From assembly GCA_017397685.1 (NCBI GenBank), contig JAFQID010000017.1, forward strand, positions 1-35,319: a stretch of 35,319 nucleotides of DNA. The letters are read 5' to 3'. Below the pieces are notes generated by a model, which saw only the letters and a program-made list of their open reading frames with translations, had not been told where the DNA came from and searched no databases. Source of the DNA: Bacilli bacterium. GTDB taxonomy: Bacteria; Bacillota_I; Bacilli_A; RF39; UBA660. Both the position numbers and the translations under genes were made by a program. Below, one piece after another: positions 7,517-13,984 of this stretch (its first letter is position 1; each line of letters starts with the position of its first letter).

Positions 7517-7551
7517 AAAACTACTTTTGATTTATATGAAAGTAGTTTTTA
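7517..7551 (+). terminator. terminator after the metallophosphoesterase gene
   Basis: AAAACTACTTT pairs with AAAGTAGTTTT across an 11-base loop and is followed by a T-rich tract. Confidence 0.8.
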
Positions 7552-7562
7552 TATTTATCTCA

Positions 7563-7592
7563 AAAAGTTCGAGTTTCCTATTAATTCGGTGC
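7563..7592 (-). repeat. tRNA trailer repeat, copy 2 (left direct repeat of the mobile remnant)
   Basis: It matches 10513-10542 (tRNA-Leu 3' end and trailer) at 29 of 30 positions, and the tRNA-Thr copy at 2065-2094 slightly less well. Here the repeat is not attached to an intact tRNA: the CCA is CCG, and only a damaged tRNA tail follows on the minus strand. Confidence 0.8.
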
Positions 7593-7620
7593 GATTACAG
7601 AGCCTATTTTGAACTCTTGC
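7587..7620 (-). other. degenerate tRNA 3' fragment
   Basis: On the minus strand the sequence looks like a T-arm followed by an acceptor 3' strand: AGAG, TTCAAAATAGG, CTCTG, TAATCGC and ACCG. The loop is too long and the encoded end is CCG instead of CCA. No 5' half (GCGATTA) lies upstream. The following trailer is the same as that of intact tRNA-Leu. The best reading is a tRNA remnant left by integration or recombination. Confidence 0.5.
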
Positions 7621-7814
7621 ACAAAAGTAGAATTGATAAATATTAAATCTATATTAATTATAACATAGTTTTTATAAATTTTAACAAAAACTTGCAAAAC
7701 AAAAAAAGGGAGATAAGCTCTCTCTAAATTGGTCCTTCTTACAATTACATTATATTACCATTTTAAAACATTTTTTAGGATAATGCAACGACACGTTTTA
7801 AAAAGAATGAAAAA
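7593..7814. other. non-coding spacer at the left edge of the mobile remnant
   Basis: Together with the trailer repeat this makes over 300 bases without a gene between 7488 and 7814. Apart from the tRNA fragment and two terminators, I see only AT-rich sequence with no open frame worth reporting. Confidence 0.6.
7700..7725 (-). terminator. terminator after the 7815-8210 gene
   Basis: On the minus strand a stem built from GAGAG and TCTCC around GCTTA is followed by seven Ts. It lies about 90 bases after the stop of the minus-strand gene. Confidence 0.6.
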
Positions 7815-8210
7815 TTATTTTTTTTTTGCAAAAGATTTTTGAACAACAGTTTGTAATACTATTTCTTTATCAGGTAATTCTACGAATTCAAACCCTGTAG
7901 TTTGCCACCCTTCATTTGGGTTATATATTCCTTGTGCTAATGAATTAACATTATTTTCAAGTTCTTGAAGGTAATCAATTGGTTTTGGTGTTCCATCATC
8001 TTTTATATATGTTACATATAACCTTTGCAAATTACTATTTTCTCCACGTTCTTCAAGTGGTATATCTAATTGTATCTCACCATTTTCTAAGATCGTTATA
8101 TCTAACAATCCTAAATTAAAATTTTCATTTTGATTATATTCATTTAAGACTACTCGTATAACTTGTTTTAATTCGTTGCTATCTTTTACAATTTTAGTTA
8201 TATTATTCAT
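7815..8210 (-). CDS. hypothetical protein of the mobile remnant, 131 aa
   Basis: I do not recognise this protein. It is soluble and slightly acidic, with a helical start (about 1-30), beta-like segments (LGLLDITILENGEIQLDIPL, then RLYVTYIKDDG) and a C-terminal strand-rich part ending in KKK. GAAGGAG lies at good spacing before the ATG. It follows the truncated relaxase by about 53 bases on the same strand and may be cotranscribed with it, which suggests it belonged to the same mobilizable element. The possible cargo role is inference. Confidence 0.6.
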   Translation of the reverse strand: MNNITKIVKDSNELKQVIRVVLNEYNQNENFNLGLLDITILENGEIQLDIPLEERGENSNLQRLYVTYIKDDGTPKPIDYLQELENNVNSLAQGIYNPNEGWQTTGFEFVELPDKEIVLQTVVQKSFAKKK

Positions 8211-8263
8211 TATATCACTCCTTCTAGAACTATTTTACCATACTTTTATTAAAATTTATCATT

Positions 8264-9094
8264 TTATCTTTCAAAATCATCAAGTTTTCCTCGATTATTA
8301 TCATAATTCTCTGAAGATTCATAAATATCATACATTTCATCAAATGTTTTCATATCAATTATATCTTTATTATAAAGCTCATTAGCAACATCCATATATT
8401 GCTCTCTTTCTTCTTTTTTACCAAATAATTTATTTTTAATAAGTTTTATAATTTCTAAAAATTTATTTTTCCAATAATTTATTAAATCATTTAATTCACT
8501 TTTATCTTGTTTTAACTTTGTAATATCTTCTTTTTGTTTGTCTATTTTATCTTGTTTTGCTTTAACAGATGACTCTAAACTTTCTATTTTTAATTTTTGC
8601 TCGTATTTAATAGTTTCTAGTTCTTCAATTCTTTCTTGATTATCTTCTAAGTCTTCTTTTACTTTATCAAGTGAGATAGTAAAATTTGCTATATCTCTTA
8701 CATTTTGATTTGTTTTATTTACTTCTTCAATATAATCTAATAATACCTGCTTATTCTCATTTGATATTACTGAATTGTTTTTATTTAAAGGTTGTTGTTT
8801 TAAATTAGTTAATATTTCCTTAACTTCATTTGATTTATTATCTAACGTTTTAGTTTTATTATTTGCTTGTTCAATAAGTTTTTGATGGTTATCATATTCA
8901 TTAACAAGTTCATTATAATGTTCCATTTGTGAAACTTTATAGTCTATATTTCTACCTTTTTTCTTATCTTTTAATTTTGAATTTAATCCATAAGTTTTAT
9001 TATAAGATTTAATACAAGTTTTTCTCATTTCTTCTTGAATAACCTTTAATGAGTCTTTTGTAAACATTGAAGTTTTTCCAACTTGTTTTTTCAT
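8264..9094 (-). pseudogene. MobV/Pre-type relaxase, C-terminal fragment (276 codons)
   Basis: The sequence resembles the middle and C-terminal part of plasmid MobV/Pre relaxases. KKQVGKTSMFTKDSL and KLKDKKKGRN at the start belong just after the catalytic domain in intact proteins. A long coiled coil (about 110-205) follows, then the typical tail NYWKNKFLEIIKLIKNKLFG, REQYMDVANELYNK and a final DDFER. The N-terminal catalytic domain, normally about 190 residues with the HxHxDE-type motif and catalytic residue, is absent. The first ATG has no ribosome binding site, and homology seems to start just before it (SKTG). A tRNA-like fragment lies immediately upstream at 9120-9152. It is a truncated, presumably inactive gene. 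Confidence 0.75.
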
Positions 9095-9119
9095 ACCAGT
9101 TTTAGAGCAGATTCGTCTC

Positions 9120-9152
9120 TGGTGCCTGTGAAGAAGGAGTCGAATAACTTTT
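9120..9152 (-). other. tRNA 3'-end-like fragment (copy 2)
   Basis: The minus strand reads TTCGACTCC, then CACAGGCACCA, as in the T-loop and acceptor end of a tRNA, but no 5' T-stem partner or 5' half is present. It aligns without gaps to 945-977 (25 of 33 identical, including AAAAGTT before the loop). It sits at the point where the MobV relaxase fragment is cut off, as expected for a recombination junction. Confidence 0.4.
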
Positions 9153-9261
9153 CTTACAGCATTAATAGGTAGTAATAACTTACTAACAATTACAAGTATA
9201 CTACAAAAATCATAATTTGAAATAAAAATTTTGTATAATTATGCAAATATTATTAAAAATA

Positions 9262-9270
9262 TGTTATAAT
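9262..9270 (+). promoter_or_regulatory. extended -10 promoter of the 9293-9790 gene
   Basis: TGTTATAAT predicts transcription from about 9277. This places the upstream ATG at 9275 before the transcript start and supports the GTG at 9293 as the true start. Confidence 0.5.
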
Positions 9271-9292
9271 TTACATGAATGGAGGAATTTTT

Positions 9293-9790
9293 GTGGATAA
9301 AGATTATTATGTAATTTTTAGTTTTAATGATAATGATAAATTGCTATTTGTGGAAAAGCATGAAAAAGATGATACAATTTTAAAAGTTAAAACATATTCT
9401 GAGTGGTTAGAATATGCTAAATCTATTGGATATGAAGTTGTAGATATTTCATTATGGAAATATGAAAATTACGAAGAAAAATGTTTACAAGTTCAAAATT
9501 ACAATAAAATGTTAAAAAAAGAGGTTGGCTCAACGGAAAAAGGAGAAATGGCTTATAGAACTTGTGATGGTCAAGCAGCAAATACCATGGAAGAAGTTAT
9601 GCAATATAATAAAACTTATTGTGAGAGAGGTTTTTCAAAAAACGGAGATATGCAATATATGACTTGTGATGGTCAAGCTGCAAATACCATGGAAGAAGTT
9701 ACACAATACAATAAAACCTATTGCGAAAGATTCGGCATAAATATTAATGAAGATGAACTTTATTCTGAAGTAAAGCCAAAACAAAGATAG
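9293..9790 (+). CDS. hypothetical protein with a tandem duplication, 165 aa
   Basis: I do not recognise a family. The N-terminal part (about 1-70) looks like a small globular domain with strands such as YYVIFSFNDNDKLLFVE. The C-terminal part has two near-identical units of about 35 residues: TCDGQAANTMEEVMQYNKTY, then TCDGQAANTMEEVTQYNKTY, each ending in CER. The DNA copies differ mostly at third positions, so the duplication appears to be under protein-level constraint. The start is GTG 9293: GGAGG lies at 9281-9285, inside what would be codons 3-4 from an upstream ATG. It runs opposite to the relaxase fragments and is probably cargo of the mobile remnant. Confidence 0.65.
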   Translation: MDKDYYVIFSFNDNDKLLFVEKHEKDDTILKVKTYSEWLEYAKSIGYEVVDISLWKYENYEEKCLQVQNYNKMLKKEVGSTEKGEMAYRTCDGQAANTMEEVMQYNKTYCERGFSKNGDMQYMTCDGQAANTMEEVTQYNKTYCERFGININEDELYSEVKPKQR

Positions 9791-9869
9791 GAAGTAATAG
9801 TGAACTTTATAAATTTATTTTCATTACGAAGTTTTGAAAATATATAATTGCAATTTATTGCAATTCAAA

Positions 9870-10030
9870 AAAACATAATTTTGCTTGAACGATTAGTTCT
9901 TGCTTAATTATGTTTTAGGGTTTCAAAAGGGAATATTTCCTTTGCACACACCTATTGGCTCTGCCAATATAGAAGTGTGTTACTCTATTGGAAATAGAGT
10001 CTTATACGACAAGCAAATGCTTGTCTTTTT
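9870..10030 (+). other. hairpin-rich region, probable MobV-type oriT
   Basis: Five inverted repeats follow one another. They are AAACATAATT/AATTATGTTT (9871-9915), an imperfect AAAAGG/CCTTT stem (9924-9944), ATTGGC/GCCAAT (9954-9968, flanked by ACACA/TGTGT), ACTCTATT/AATAGAGT (9982-10000), and GACAAGC/GCTTGTC (10008-10025) followed by five Ts. Between the third and fourth, AGTGTGTTA at 9974-9982 matches the core of the pMV158/MobM nick site (AGTGTG/TTA). Nicking would fall between 9979 and 9980. MobV relaxase fragments lie on both sides. The last hairpin doubles as a terminator for plus-strand transcripts. A structured RNA is an alternative. Confidence 0.5.
10008..10030 (+). terminator. terminator at the end of the hairpin cluster
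   Basis: A perfect seven-base stem GACAAGC/GCTTGTC with an AAAT loop is followed directly by TTTTT. It would stop transcription coming from the 9293-9790 gene. Confidence 0.7.
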
Positions 10031-10502
10031 AAATATCAAAATCTCGGTCATCATAATCTTTATCATAATCATAATTTTGTTCATAGATATAATCATTTAT
10101 TTCTTCTTCTCTAGGTGTACCATCTGCTATATCGTGTAAATCTCTATCGTTATAATAATCTAAACTATGATAAGCAGTTATTTCTTTAACTACATCATCT
10201 TTATCTTTTTCAGTTCCTATGTGAAGTAATTTATTAAAGAACTTTTTTAAAGTTTGTAGCATAACATTTAAGAAGTTATGGAGTTTTCTATTTTCATTTT
10301 ATAATTCTTCATTTTTTAGTTCTAACTTTCTAACTTCAACTTCTACATTATGTTTTGTTTTTCCATTTCACGATAGTTTTTGGATGTAATCTTCAAGTTC
10401 TTTAAATAATGCTTGATTACTAGGTATATCTTTAATTACTCGTTTTGATGTATTCATAAAATCTTGTAAGGTATCATAAGTTTCTTTATCAATTTTATTA
10501 CT
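10029..10502 (-). pseudogene. second MobV-type relaxase C-terminal remnant with in-frame stops
   Basis: One frame runs from 10502 to the stop at 10029. It is interrupted by TGA at 10368-10370 and TAA at 10299-10301, and otherwise reads as a coherent coiled-coil protein: KETYDTLQDFMNTSKRVIKD, then EVEVRKLELKNEEL, then FLNVMLQTLKKFFNKLLHIG. It ends with EKDKDDVVKEITAY and LHDIADGTPREEEINDY, resembling MobV/Pre C-termini. Near the TGA a second frame reads YREMEKQNI, so small indels are as likely as point mutations. Only the last 77 codons (from ATG 10262) are open. It differs from the 8264-9094 fragment. Its 5' end abuts the tRNA-Leu terminator. Confidence 0.65.
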
Positions 10503-10523
10503 CTCGAATATTAAAAGTTCGAG
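10503..10523 (-). terminator. terminator of tRNA-Leu
   Basis: CTCGAA pairs with TTCGAG across a nine-base loop directly after the tRNA trailer. The element junction lies next to it. Confidence 0.5.
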
Positions 10524-10542
10524 TTTCCTATTAATTTGGTGC
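10513..10542 (-). repeat. tRNA trailer repeat, copy 3 (right direct repeat of the mobile remnant)
   Basis: It covers the tRNA-Leu 3' end and trailer and is 29/30 identical to 7563-7592 in the same orientation. The two copies bound about 2.95 kb that contain the relaxase fragments and the probable oriT. Confidence 0.8.
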
Positions 10543-10623
10543 AGGAGAAGAGACTTGAACTCTCACAAACTATAGTTTACACGCCCCTCAAGCGTGCGCG
10601 TCTACCTATTCCGCCACTCCTGC
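10537..10623 (-). tRNA. tRNA-Leu(GAG)
   Basis: The cloverleaf is complete. The acceptor GCAGGAG pairs with CTCCTGC, and the anticodon stem is CACGC/GCGTG around TTGAGGG (anticodon GAG, reading CUC and CUU). A long variable arm AAAC-TATA-GTTT shows it is a class II tRNA, and the T-stem is GAGAG/CTCTT around TTCAAGT. CCA is encoded. It is 87 nt long and intact, although a mobile remnant abuts its 3' trailer. Confidence 0.93.
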
Positions 10624-10635
10624 ATAAAGGAATGA

Positions 10636-11952
10636 TTATTCCTTTAGTGATTTAAATATTTTTGACCATAATTTATTTGATGAATAATTTAATATTCCTA
10701 CTTTGTATATTTTTAGGCCATATTTATATAAGAATACACATGTTATTAGTAATAATAATATAGAAATTATTAATTCTAATATAGTTATTTGCCCTAATGT
10801 ATATAATACTGGTGCGAGTATTCCTGATATAAATGGTATATATGATGCGATTTGTATGAATGTTGCACCTTCGTATGTTGTTGCGATTATAGCTAGGTAA
10901 TAGCCTATCATTAGAAGTATCATTATAGGTGTTTGTATTTGTTGATAGTCTTCCATGTTTGTTGTCATACTAGCAAGTATTCCTGTTAGCAGTGAATATG
11001 CGAAGAAACTTAAAAGTAGTATTATTATGAAGAATGGTATTCCTATTAATATTGTGTTAAGTACATTACTTTGCATAAACATTTGTAAGTATCCACTTAT
11101 ATTTAATGATTCAGTTATTTCTCCTGTTAATGGAATATTTGTTGTGAATCCTTTAAGAACTATACCTATTATACAATAAATTATTAATAATGTCCCTTGA
11201 ATTATTGCAAAAAGATTTGCTGCGAATAATTTTGATAGAAAGTGAGTTTTTGGTGGAACACTTGATATTATTATTTCCATACTTTTTGATGATTTTTCTT
11301 CATTTATCTCGGCACCTATCATTTGAACTATTATTATAACTAGAAAGAAGAAAGGTAATATAAATACTGCGATTAGTGCTACGCCTATTAATTTCATTAG
11401 TTCTTCGTTTTCATTTAGTTTTTCATTTAAAAGTGTTCTACTTATTTCTACCGATTCGTATATTTTTTCTAATTCTTTTAAATCTATATTACTTTCTAAT
11501 AGTGCTTTATTTGTTTTTACTGTATTAAGTGCGTTTGTTATATTTTGATATAAGATTGTATCAATTGGGTCATATGATATGATTTTTGCATCAAATATAT
11601 TTTCAGATTTATTTATTAAAATTATTATATCATCTAATTTTTCTTCTTTTATTTCTTTCGTTATTTCTTCTTCTGTTTTTGTTGCTTTTATTATTTGAGC
11701 GTTATAGTTTTCTAATATTGAAAGATATGAGTTATCCATTGTTTGTTTTAATTCTTCATATATATTTGCTTCATCTATGATATAAATATTTGTAAGGTCA
11801 TTAAAGTCTCCACCGAAGAACTTGATTACTGAGTCTAGATTTATTAAACATGGAATTGTGATAAGCAAAATTATGTTTATTATTTTAAACCATTTAGTTC
11901 CAATTTTCTTTTTTAAACTATCTTTTGTAAGAAACTTTAGTTTATTTTTCAT
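10636..11952 (-). CDS. ABC-2 type transporter permease (NatB-like), 438 aa
   Basis: One membrane segment lies near 23-40 and a long extracytoplasmic region of about 150 residues follows. Then come a cluster of five or six membrane segments from about 190 to 425. This is the layout of NatB/YhaP-type ABC-2 permeases that export ions or drugs. NEEKSSKSMEIIISSVPPKT after the second segment is the usual cytoplasmic motif contacting the ATPase. ATG 11952 is chosen because AGGTGA lies just upstream; GTG 11961 would add three residues. It overlaps the ATPase gene by 11 bases and is the last gene of a pduL-ATPase-permease unit. The substrate is unknown. Confidence 0.85.
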   Translation of the reverse strand: MKNKLKFLTKDSLKKKIGTKWFKIINIILLITIPCLINLDSVIKFFGGDFNDLTNIYIIDEANIYEELKQTMDNSYLSILENYNAQIIKATKTEEEITKEIKEEKLDDIIILINKSENIFDAKIISYDPIDTILYQNITNALNTVKTNKALLESNIDLKELEKIYESVEISRTLLNEKLNENEELMKLIGVALIAVFILPFFFLVIIIVQMIGAEINEEKSSKSMEIIISSVPPKTHFLSKLFAANLFAIIQGTLLIIYCIIGIVLKGFTTNIPLTGEITESLNISGYLQMFMQSNVLNTILIGIPFFIIILLLSFFAYSLLTGILASMTTNMEDYQQIQTPIMILLMIGYYLAIIATTYEGATFIQIASYIPFISGILAPVLYTLGQITILELIISILLLLITCVFLYKYGLKIYKVGILNYSSNKLWSKIFKSLKE

Positions 11953-12841
11953 ATGCTTCACCTACTTTACTTACGAATATTTCATTGAGGCTTGGCTCTT
12001 CTACTACAAATTTAGTTACATTTTCTTTCTGAGATATTGTTTTAAATACTTCTTTTATATTTTCATTATTTTCTATACTTATAACGTATTCTTCAGGTGT
12101 TTTATCTACTGATATTACTCCGTTTATTTTTTCTAATTCTTCTTTTTCTATATTAGCAATAACTCTTATATTTTTTCTTCTGAAGTCTTCTTTTATTTGT
12201 TTTAGTTTGCCTTTTAGAACTGTTTTTCCTTTTACAAGTATTACTAATGAGTCACAAAAGTATTCTATATGTCCCATTTGGTGTGACGAAAGAATTATTA
12301 TTGTTTTTTCTTTTTTTAATCTTAATATTTCTTCTTTGAACATTTCTACATTTATTGGATCTAATCCTGAGAATGGTTCATCTAATATAAGTAGTTTAGG
12401 TTTGTGTATTATACTTAAGATAAATTGTATTTTTTGACAGTTTCCCTTTGATAGTTCTTTTATTTTTTTATTTTTATATTCTTCTATTTTAAATCTTTTT
12501 AGGTATTCATCTAGTCTTTTTTCTATTTCTTTTTCTTTCATTCCTTTAAGTGTTGAATAAAATATAGCTAATTCTAAAACTGTTTTGTTAGGAAGCAAAC
12601 TTCTTTCTTCAGTTAGAAATCCAATATTATCTGTTTGTGAATAGTCTATTTTTTTACCATCTAAAGTAACGGTTCCTTTTGTTTGTTCTAGTAAACCCAT
12701 TATTATTCTAAATGTTGTTGTTTTTCCTGCACCATTTACTCCTAGAAGTCCAAATATTTCACCTTCTTTTATTTCAAATGATAGATCATCTACAGCTAAG
12801 AAATTACCATAATATTTTGTTATATTTTTTACTTCTAACAT
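11942..12841 (-). CDS. ABC transporter ATP-binding protein (NatA-like), 299 aa
   Basis: Walker A is GVNGAGKT at about 34-41, the signature is LSKGNCQK at about 130-137, and Walker B is LLILDEP at about 150-156 followed by FSGLDP. A C-terminal domain of about 85 residues is typical of NatA/CcmA-type subunits. The signature LSKGN departs from LSGGQ, but LSKG variants are common in this subgroup. GAGGAGG gives a strong start. The gene overlaps pduL by seven bases upstream and the permease downstream, so the three are translationally coupled. With the permease it should form an inner-membrane exporter. Confidence 0.9.
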   Translation of the reverse strand: MLEVKNITKYYGNFLAVDDLSFEIKEGEIFGLLGVNGAGKTTTFRIIMGLLEQTKGTVTLDGKKIDYSQTDNIGFLTEERSLLPNKTVLELAIFYSTLKGMKEKEIEKRLDEYLKRFKIEEYKNKKIKELSKGNCQKIQFILSIIHKPKLLILDEPFSGLDPINVEMFKEEILRLKKEKTIIILSSHQMGHIEYFCDSLVILVKGKTVLKGKLKQIKEDFRRKNIRVIANIEKEELEKINGVISVDKTPEEYVISIENNENIKEVFKTISQKENVTKFVVEEPSLNEIFVSKVGEAYEK

Positions 12842-13383
12842 ATTTCGACCTCCTCACCATTTTGCAAATTAAAGTTCATTGCATCATCTTTGTTTATGTG
12901 AAATTCTAGTTCATAGTTTTCACTTATTTTTATATGTACGTTATTTATTATTTTATTTTCTTTTGTTTTTACGCAAACTATACTTTTATCTTCTATGTTT
13001 GGTTGTAAGTTTTTTGGTAAATGTATATGTCTGTTTGCGATTATAGCACATTCTTTTACTATTGTTAACCCTTTTGGTCCTTTTAATATAAGATCACTTG
13101 ATTCTTTTAAATCTCCACTATCTCTTAGTGGTGCGTTTATTTGTAAATATTCTGCATCTTCTTCAAGCAGTTCTACTTGTGTGTAGTTTCTTAGTGGTCC
13201 GACTACTCTTATGTTTTCTATTTGTTTATTGTTTGCTTCTATAGTAATTTTTTGATTAGATGCATATTCACCTGGTTGTTTTAAGTTTCTTTTTATAGTT
13301 AGTGGTTCATCACCAAAAAGTGCTACGTAAACTTCTTTGGTTAAATGAGCATGATGATTTGATATTCCTACTGGTATTTTCAT
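12835..13383 (-). CDS. pduL: phosphate propanoyltransferase (PduL), 182 aa
   Basis: PduL converts propanoyl- or acetyl-CoA and phosphate to the acyl phosphate. Two tandem related beta-barrel domains are visible, with the zinc-binding segments VGISNHHAHLT (about 5-15) and NRHIHL (about 117-122). Other family motifs are RVVGPLRNYTQVEL and APLRDSGDL. The usual NRHVHL in the first motif is NHHAHL here, keeping the two ligand histidines. No microcompartment targeting extension or shell genes are present, so a housekeeping phosphotransacetylase role with an acetate kinase elsewhere is likely. AGGAGA precedes the ATG. It is the first gene of the operon with the ABC exporter. Confidence 0.88.
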   Translation of the reverse strand: MKIPVGISNHHAHLTKEVYVALFGDEPLTIKRNLKQPGEYASNQKITIEANNKQIENIRVVGPLRNYTQVELLEEDAEYLQINAPLRDSGDLKESSDLILKGPKGLTIVKECAIIANRHIHLPKNLQPNIEDKSIVCVKTKENKIINNVHIKISENYELEFHINKDDAMNFNLQNGEEVEIC

Positions 13384-13401
13384 AATTTTTCTCCTATAAG
13401 T

Positions 13402-13407
13402 ATTATA
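13402..13407 (-). promoter_or_regulatory. -10 box for the pduL operon
   Basis: TATAAT on the minus strand lies 19 bases before the pduL start. There is no TG extension, and the -35 region is poor. Confidence 0.4.
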
Positions 13408-13442
13408 CTATATTTTAGATAATAAATGAAAGTGTAATTGAA

Positions 13443-13471
13443 TTGTAATCGTTATTTTTTTATGCTATAAT
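13443..13471 (+). promoter_or_regulatory. sigma-A-type promoter of the 13493-15104 operon
   Basis: TTGTAA at 13443-13448 and TATAAT at 13466-13471 are separated by 17 bases, and the -10 is extended (TGCTATAAT). AAGGAG and the ATG follow. Confidence 0.65.
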
Positions 13472-13492
13472 TTGGATAATAAGGAGTTTTAT

Positions 13493-13984
13493 ATGGATAA
13501 TTATTTAGACGAATTTAAGATAAGTCAATTTAAGTTTACTCATTATTACTGGTTTGATGATGACAATTTTGCTGGTGTTCCAAGAGAAACTAGTGTTGAG
13601 TTAAAAAAAGTGTACGATGAGGAAGAAAGATGTTTTGTGTGGAATAAAATTGTTTCTCACACTTATATCAGTTTAAAAGATGTTAGTAAATTAAGCACTG
13701 ATAGTTATAGCGAGAAAACTAGTGATGATGTTATTAGTTCATTAGAAAAGTTTGATTTAAGAGAATATAGAAATAATTTTTTTAGTAATGATATTTTTTA
13801 TCATTCTAACTGGGAGATTGTTTATAATCATAAGTTTAAAATTGTTGGTACTTATGATAATATGATTGATATTGTTAAATATTTTTATGATACTTTTTCT
13901 TTTGAAAAGATTATGGATGTGGAAAGAGAAAAGGTAGGAAAATTATTAGATAATTTAAATGGTGATTATGATGGAATTAATTGA
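13493..13984 (+). CDS. hypothetical protein, 163 aa, partner of a HopA1-like protein
   Basis: I do not recognise a family. The protein is acidic and rich in aromatic residues, with FKFTHYYWFDDDNFAGVP near the start. It has no signal or membrane segment and is probably cytoplasmic. ATG 13493 follows AAGGAG with ideal spacing; the open frame extends upstream only through a weaker TTG. Its 3' end overlaps the next gene by 14 bases, so translation of the two should be coupled, which suggests the products work together. In other bacteria HopA1-like proteins are often near a small companion, so a chaperone or partner role is possible, but nothing in the sequence proves it. Confidence 0.6.
   Translation: MDNYLDEFKISQFKFTHYYWFDDDNFAGVPRETSVELKKVYDEEERCFVWNKIVSHTYISLKDVSKLSTDSYSEKTSDDVISSLEKFDLREYRNNFFSNDIFYHSNWEIVYNHKFKIVGTYDNMIDIVKYFYDTFSFEKIMDVEREKVGKLLDNLNGDYDGIN

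Noticed and set aside
8176..8385. Open frame of 69 codons on the plus strand
   Set aside because: It is antisense to the start of the 131-aa gene and the end of the relaxase fragment, with no start signal.
9120..9152. 3' end of a tmRNA or functional tRNA
   Set aside because: No 5' half or T-stem partner is found within several hundred bases on the same strand.
9546..9735. Direct repeat considered as a CRISPR or satellite array
   Set aside because: There are only two units, in frame within a coding sequence, with codon-level divergence and no spacers.
9900..10139. Open frame of 79 codons on the plus strand
   Set aside because: It runs through the hairpin cluster and antisense to the second relaxase remnant, has no ribosome binding site, and its composition follows the reverse-strand codons.
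12835..13383. Bacterial microcompartment locus suggested by pduL
   Set aside because: No shell protein, aldehyde dehydrogenase or targeting peptide is present; the neighbours are an ABC exporter.
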